From Verrucomicrobiales bacterium (lineage in GTDB: Bacteria > Verrucomicrobiota > Verrucomicrobiia > Verrucomicrobiales > DEV007): a stretch of 64,000 nucleotides of DNA. The DNA lies in the NCBI GenBank assembly GCA_029233965.1, contig JARGOP010000013.1, positions 3,564 to 67,563 on the forward strand, read 5' to 3'. A program made the position numbers and the translations under genes. Each line of letters starts with the position of its first letter. Position 1 is the stretch's first letter. Below are positions 61,314 to 64,000 of this stretch, piece after piece. The notes below the pieces were generated by a model. It saw only the letters and a list, made by a program, of their open reading frames with translations, had not been told where the DNA came from and made no database searches.

Positions 61314-61654
61314 AGCTCCGTAATATTCAGGAGGAATGCGTTTTTTAAAAGCAAAAAAAGCAGTTATTTGGAATCGGTTTCCACTGAAAAAGATTGACAC
61401 CAGGGAGATAGCTAAAGACCGTCAGGGGCGAAGGGGGGAGGAAATTCCGCGACAAAGCGCGAACTTCCTGCAAACTTCGGCCTGCAAAGGCACCACGGGC
61501 TTCCTGAAGCAACTCAGAGAGTGCCCCGGCACGTGAACCGCTTTACGCACATCGAGCTCTCACGAGTGCTTTGTGCCCGTCGCTTATGCGGGCCGTTCAT
61601 CGTGGTTTCCATTCCTGTTGAGGAAACAGGATATCTTCCCCCATGGAGTGATAA
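61314..61654 (-). promoter_or_regulatory. 341-bp pilin upstream region
   Basis: No gene of its own. It must hold the pilin promoter (leftwards) and the end of the pilT transcript. A small stem cctgtt/aacagg (61614-61619 with 61625-61630) lies 24 nt behind the pilT stop but has no T-run. I searched for a sigma-54 -24/-12 pair and found none with correct spacing. A strong-looking aggagga before ATG at 61336 on the plus strand has bad spacing and opens no plausible gene. Confidence 0.5.
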
Positions 61655-62866
61655 TTAGGAGGTGAAAAGCATGTTCTCGCTCTCATCCTCATTCATTCGG
61701 TTCATGGTGTAGGACTGATGGGAAATACGCCCCGCCTCAAGGAGATGACCGAGATTGCGGTCCCATTCAATGTTTCCGCTATGCTTGAGGACGTCTTCGA
61801 GGGCTTTCGAAGAACTGCCGTATCCGGCAATGCCGGAGCGGACAGCGCTACTGGTATTTTGTAGAAATTCGTAGTTGAGAACTCTGTTTTCCCCTGTGGG
61901 GATGAGGCCCTGAGAAAGGACGAACATCAGAATTTCCGAAAGCCGTCCAAGAAGAGAGCGGTGTTGGTCCTGCGGGAAAAATTCGAGAATCCGATTAAGA
62001 GTTTTGACGGCGCCATTGGTGTGCAAAGTAGAAATCACGACGTGCCCCGTCTGGGCAGCCTCGATGGCAATCTCCATCGTTTCGCGGTCGCGAATTTCAC
62101 CAAGCAGGATGACATGGGGGGCCTTTCGAAGCGCATCTTTGAGTCCCTGATGGTAGGTGGCAACGTGCTTGCCGACCTCCTGCTGGGTAACGAAGCCGGG
62201 CGAGGCAATCTCCCGGCCCGAGCCATCATCGGGGAGATACCGCGAATACCGATACTCAATTGGATCCTCCACTGTCACGATGTGACGGGGATGATTTTGT
62301 CTCAACCAGTCCAGAATCGCGGCGAGAGTCGTCGACTTCCCTGATCCGGTTTGACCGGTGACAAGACCAAAGCCCTGGCGACGAACCATAAACCCTCGCA
62401 GTGACTGTACCGTATCCGGCGCAATTCCAAGTTGGCCAAGGTCGGCAATCTGGTCGCTTAGAATTCGGCAGGTAATACCCGGCCCCCGGGTGCTGAGGTG
62501 GGCCTGCACGCGCATACGACCGGAGAACGTTCCGTCCGGCAAAGGAAAACCTTCGCTGCTGAAATCCACAACCTTATCACGTCGAAGACGCTCCTCGAAG
62601 TCCTCCATCTCCTGCAGATGCCCGGTTTCTGCGGACTCGTCTTCCTCTTGGCGCGAATAAAGAAAACTGATCAGACTCATCACCTCGCAGAAGGAGATGA
62701 CTCCCAGGGCATCAAGAATTTCGAGACCCTTTTTGGTGTGGCAATAAACCGGTGTCCCTGATCGCACCTGAATATCAGAAATTGCCTGGCCTTCAAAAGA
62801 GCTGAAGGTGGCAGCCATAATTTCCGCGGGGTCTCTGGGCAATTTCTCGTCAGTTTTCAATTTCAT
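61655..62866 (-). CDS. pilT: Pilus retraction ATPase PilT
   Basis: 403 aa from the ATG at 62866; upstream extension to 62935 is not family-like. Walker A GQTGSGKSTT (171-180), EDPIEYRY, Walker B with GEIRDRETMEIAIEAAQTGH, and the STLHT switch are conserved. The N-terminus (SDIQVRSGTPVYCHTKKG) is the PilT/PilU-type regulatory domain. It disassembles pili for retraction and twitching motility. Its presence argues that the locus is a true type IV pilus. It is about 400 nt upstream of the pilin. Confidence 0.95.
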   Translation of the reverse strand: MKLKTDEKLPRDPAEIMAATFSSFEGQAISDIQVRSGTPVYCHTKKGLEILDALGVISFCEVMSLISFLYSRQEEDESAETGHLQEMEDFEERLRRDKVVDFSSEGFPLPDGTFSGRMRVQAHLSTRGPGITCRILSDQIADLGQLGIAPDTVQSLRGFMVRRQGFGLVTGQTGSGKSTTLAAILDWLRQNHPRHIVTVEDPIEYRYSRYLPDDGSGREIASPGFVTQQEVGKHVATYHQGLKDALRKAPHVILLGEIRDRETMEIAIEAAQTGHVVISTLHTNGAVKTLNRILEFFPQDQHRSLLGRLSEILMFVLSQGLIPTGENRVLNYEFLQNTSSAVRSGIAGYGSSSKALEDVLKHSGNIEWDRNLGHLLEAGRISHQSYTMNRMNEDESENMLFTS

Positions 62867-63250
62867 CGAATTACTTAAGCAGGATCCCCGTTCGAAAGTC
62901 CAAAAGTGTCCCCTTCGAAAGGCCGGGGAAATCATCGGAGTCCCGCCAACACTGAAGGAATTCCTCTCATTTCAAACGAAAAGTCAAGTAAGCTTTGCCG
63001 TTCCGACGGGCTTCTTCACCGAAGATCATGACTGTTTTCCTCTCGGTAGGCAGTGTTTTCCACCAATCATTTCATTTTCTCCGATAGAACTATGCTCCAC
63101 TGTCCCCGCCTCTTCCTTCTCAGCGGCGCTCCGGCGGGGGTGTGATAGGCTGCGTGCGCAGGGTGTGGAAGTTGACTCACGACTCTCGTGCGGCCTGGCT
63201 GATGGAGAGACCTATGCTATGATGCAGTTTGAAATAACTCCGCGTAGTAA
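62867..63250. other. Upstream region of pilT, no clear gene
   Basis: The plus strand is open across this stretch (62808-63455), but the product overlaps pilT antisense and has no family motif. It probably holds the pilT promoter and the 5' part of the decayed gene that follows. Confidence 0.45.
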
Positions 63251-63532
63251 TTCCCGCTGGAAGTGCCTGCTCACTCGGGAAAGGGAATGGAGATGTATGC
63301 CCACGAGGTTCGTTCGAGCGCTCCCGATGAAGACCGGGCGGAGTTCCCCGGAGAAAAGGGGGAACGGATTTGGCCCCCTCTGGTTGCATTACTTCCCGCC
63401 GCCCGGGAAACGGGTCATTCTTTCGCCTGACAAAACCCCGACCTTTTCTATTTGAAGGCCTTTCGTGAAAGCCGGGGGATTACTGCAGCGGTCAAACTGG
63501 CAGGTCCGTTCATTCTCAGCTATCACCCCTGA
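63251..63532 (+). pseudogene. Possible decayed gene, frame interrupted by TGA
   Basis: In one plus-strand frame, protein-like sequence (segment MEMYAHEVRSSAPDEDRAEF from 63287, then ERIWPPLVALLPAARETGHSF) runs to a TGA at 63428-63430 and continues in the same frame (DLFYLKAFRESRGITAAV, then KLAGPFILSYHP) to a stop at 63530-63532, which abuts the stop of the convergent glycoside hydrolase. Codon use resembles that of neighbours. The 5' end lacks a start after a stop at 63248. No family recognised; a chance open frame cannot be excluded. Confidence 0.3.
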
Positions 63533-64000
63533 TCAGCGGGAACGAAGAACAATCATCTCCTGTGCGAGCAGCATCGCCATCGCCCCGGCCCGCTTGTCCG
63601 GTCCGGTGATCGGCACTCGCTGATAGTAGTCCCCCAGAGTCGGCTGTTTCCCGGTGCCTGGACAAACGTTGACGAAGGATGTGCCGTCGAGACTGATGAG
63701 TGCCTTAATCGTTTTCCATGCTGATGAAAGCCGGGGCATCCAGATTGATTCATCGAGCCAGCCCTGATTGATGCCCCGGGCGATGCAGTAGGCGATCATG
63801 GCCGAGGCTGTGAATTCGGGGTAGGTGTCGTAGAGGTCGATGAGCTGGTGCCATAATCCATCCGTATTCTGATGCGTTGCCAATGCCTCGAGATGGTCTT
63901 GAAGGCAGCACATGAGGAACTCATGGTCGGGATGGTCTTCCGGGAAATGGTCGAAAACCATGGTGAGACCGATCACGGGAAAAGCGTTGCCCCGTCCCCA
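63533..64000 (-). CDS. Glycoside hydrolase family 88/105-like, partial (C-terminal part)
   Basis: Runs off the right edge; the open frame continues to base 64000 without a start, so the N-terminus is missing. The visible 155 codons include WGRGNAFPV, a hallmark near the centre of GH88/GH105 (unsaturated glucuronyl or rhamnogalacturonyl hydrolases), then DGLWHQLIDLYDTYPEFTASAM and KRAGAMAMLLAQE at the C-terminus. This family releases unsaturated uronic acids from lyase-degraded polysaccharides. It fits the polysaccharide-degrading lifestyle implied by the sulfatases. Confidence 0.82.
   Translation of the reverse strand, partial: WGRGNAFPVIGLTMVFDHFPEDHPDHEFLMCCLQDHLEALATHQNTDGLWHQLIDLYDTYPEFTASAMIAYCIARGINQGWLDESIWMPRLSSAWKTIKALISLDGTSFVNVCPGTGKQPTLGDYYQRVPITGPDKRAGAMAMLLAQEMIVLRSR

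Noticed and set aside
61336-61536. Plus-strand open frame with aggagg before ATG
   Set aside because: The ribosome-binding-like sequence is only one base from the ATG and the product looks random; it lies in the pilin 5' region.
1-64000. CRISPR arrays, tRNAs and rRNAs
   Set aside because: No regularly spaced direct repeats and no cloverleaf-like sequences were seen by eye; a covariance-model scan was not possible.

Overview
The window reads as chromosomal DNA of a Verrucomicrobia-type bacterium, probably marine. This is inferred from a GC-rich, densely packed genome in which secreted sulfatases, Tat-exported TIM-barrel proteins, a multi-haem cytochrome c and a sugar-dehydrogenase-like protein occur together. 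The lexA upstream region also matches, apart from one base, the TGTTC-N4-GAACA pattern that I recall as the Verrucomicrobia LexA motif. No tRNA, rRNA or CRISPR array was seen.

Layout. 0-6 kb: rplM-rpsI (minus strand), then small secreted proteins, a pyruvyltransferase-like protein, a degenerate membrane cyclase and recR. 6-9 kb: a minus-strand stress-type operon of thioredoxin-like protein, ECF sigma factor, membrane anti-sigma-like protein and protease-dead HtrA-like PDZ protein. 9-24 kb: mixed metabolism, including a Tat TIM-barrel protein, a kinase-like orphan paired with a methyltransferase, a DD-carboxypeptidase, lexA under its own box, an NHL-propeller/hydrolase fusion, a trypsin-like protease, a class IV aminotransferase, an EamA transporter, a Gfo/Idh/MocA dehydrogenase, and a divergent pair resembling sugar-acid (erythronate/threonate) dehydrogenases.

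24-32.5 kb: a XylR-type regulator diverges from a tight plus-strand operon of PfpI-like protein, TIM-barrel isomerase, five-haem cytochrome c, six-bladed-propeller dehydrogenase-like protein and two sulfatases. This looks like a substrate-induced module for sulfated or modified sugars, with start/stop overlaps linking the last four genes. 32.6-41.6 kb: serine hydrolase-TPR-argS, a PtsN-like EIIA, a low-molecular-weight phosphatase, an rpiB-glyA gene fusion, and ilvB-ilvN ending in a strong terminator.

41.6-63 kb is the most interesting part: about 21 kb, all on the minus strand, encoding a type IV pilus/type II secretion-like machine. In transcription order it holds PilT, the major pilin, a fused PilM-PilN (GspL-like) protein, PilO-like and PilP-like proteins, a secretin with an unusual N-terminus, a free-standing MshEN-like domain, PilB, PilC, a small membrane protein, a two-gene ABC transporter, four exported or anchored proteins of unknown function, three prepilin-like proteins, a dead IS3-family transposase remnant, and a further pilin. 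The embedded ABC transporter recalls the pilGHI genes of Myxococcus. The unknown exported proteins between it and the minor pilins are the best candidates for something undescribed.

The window ends in a probable decayed gene and the 3' part of a GH88/GH105-like glycoside hydrolase running off the edge.
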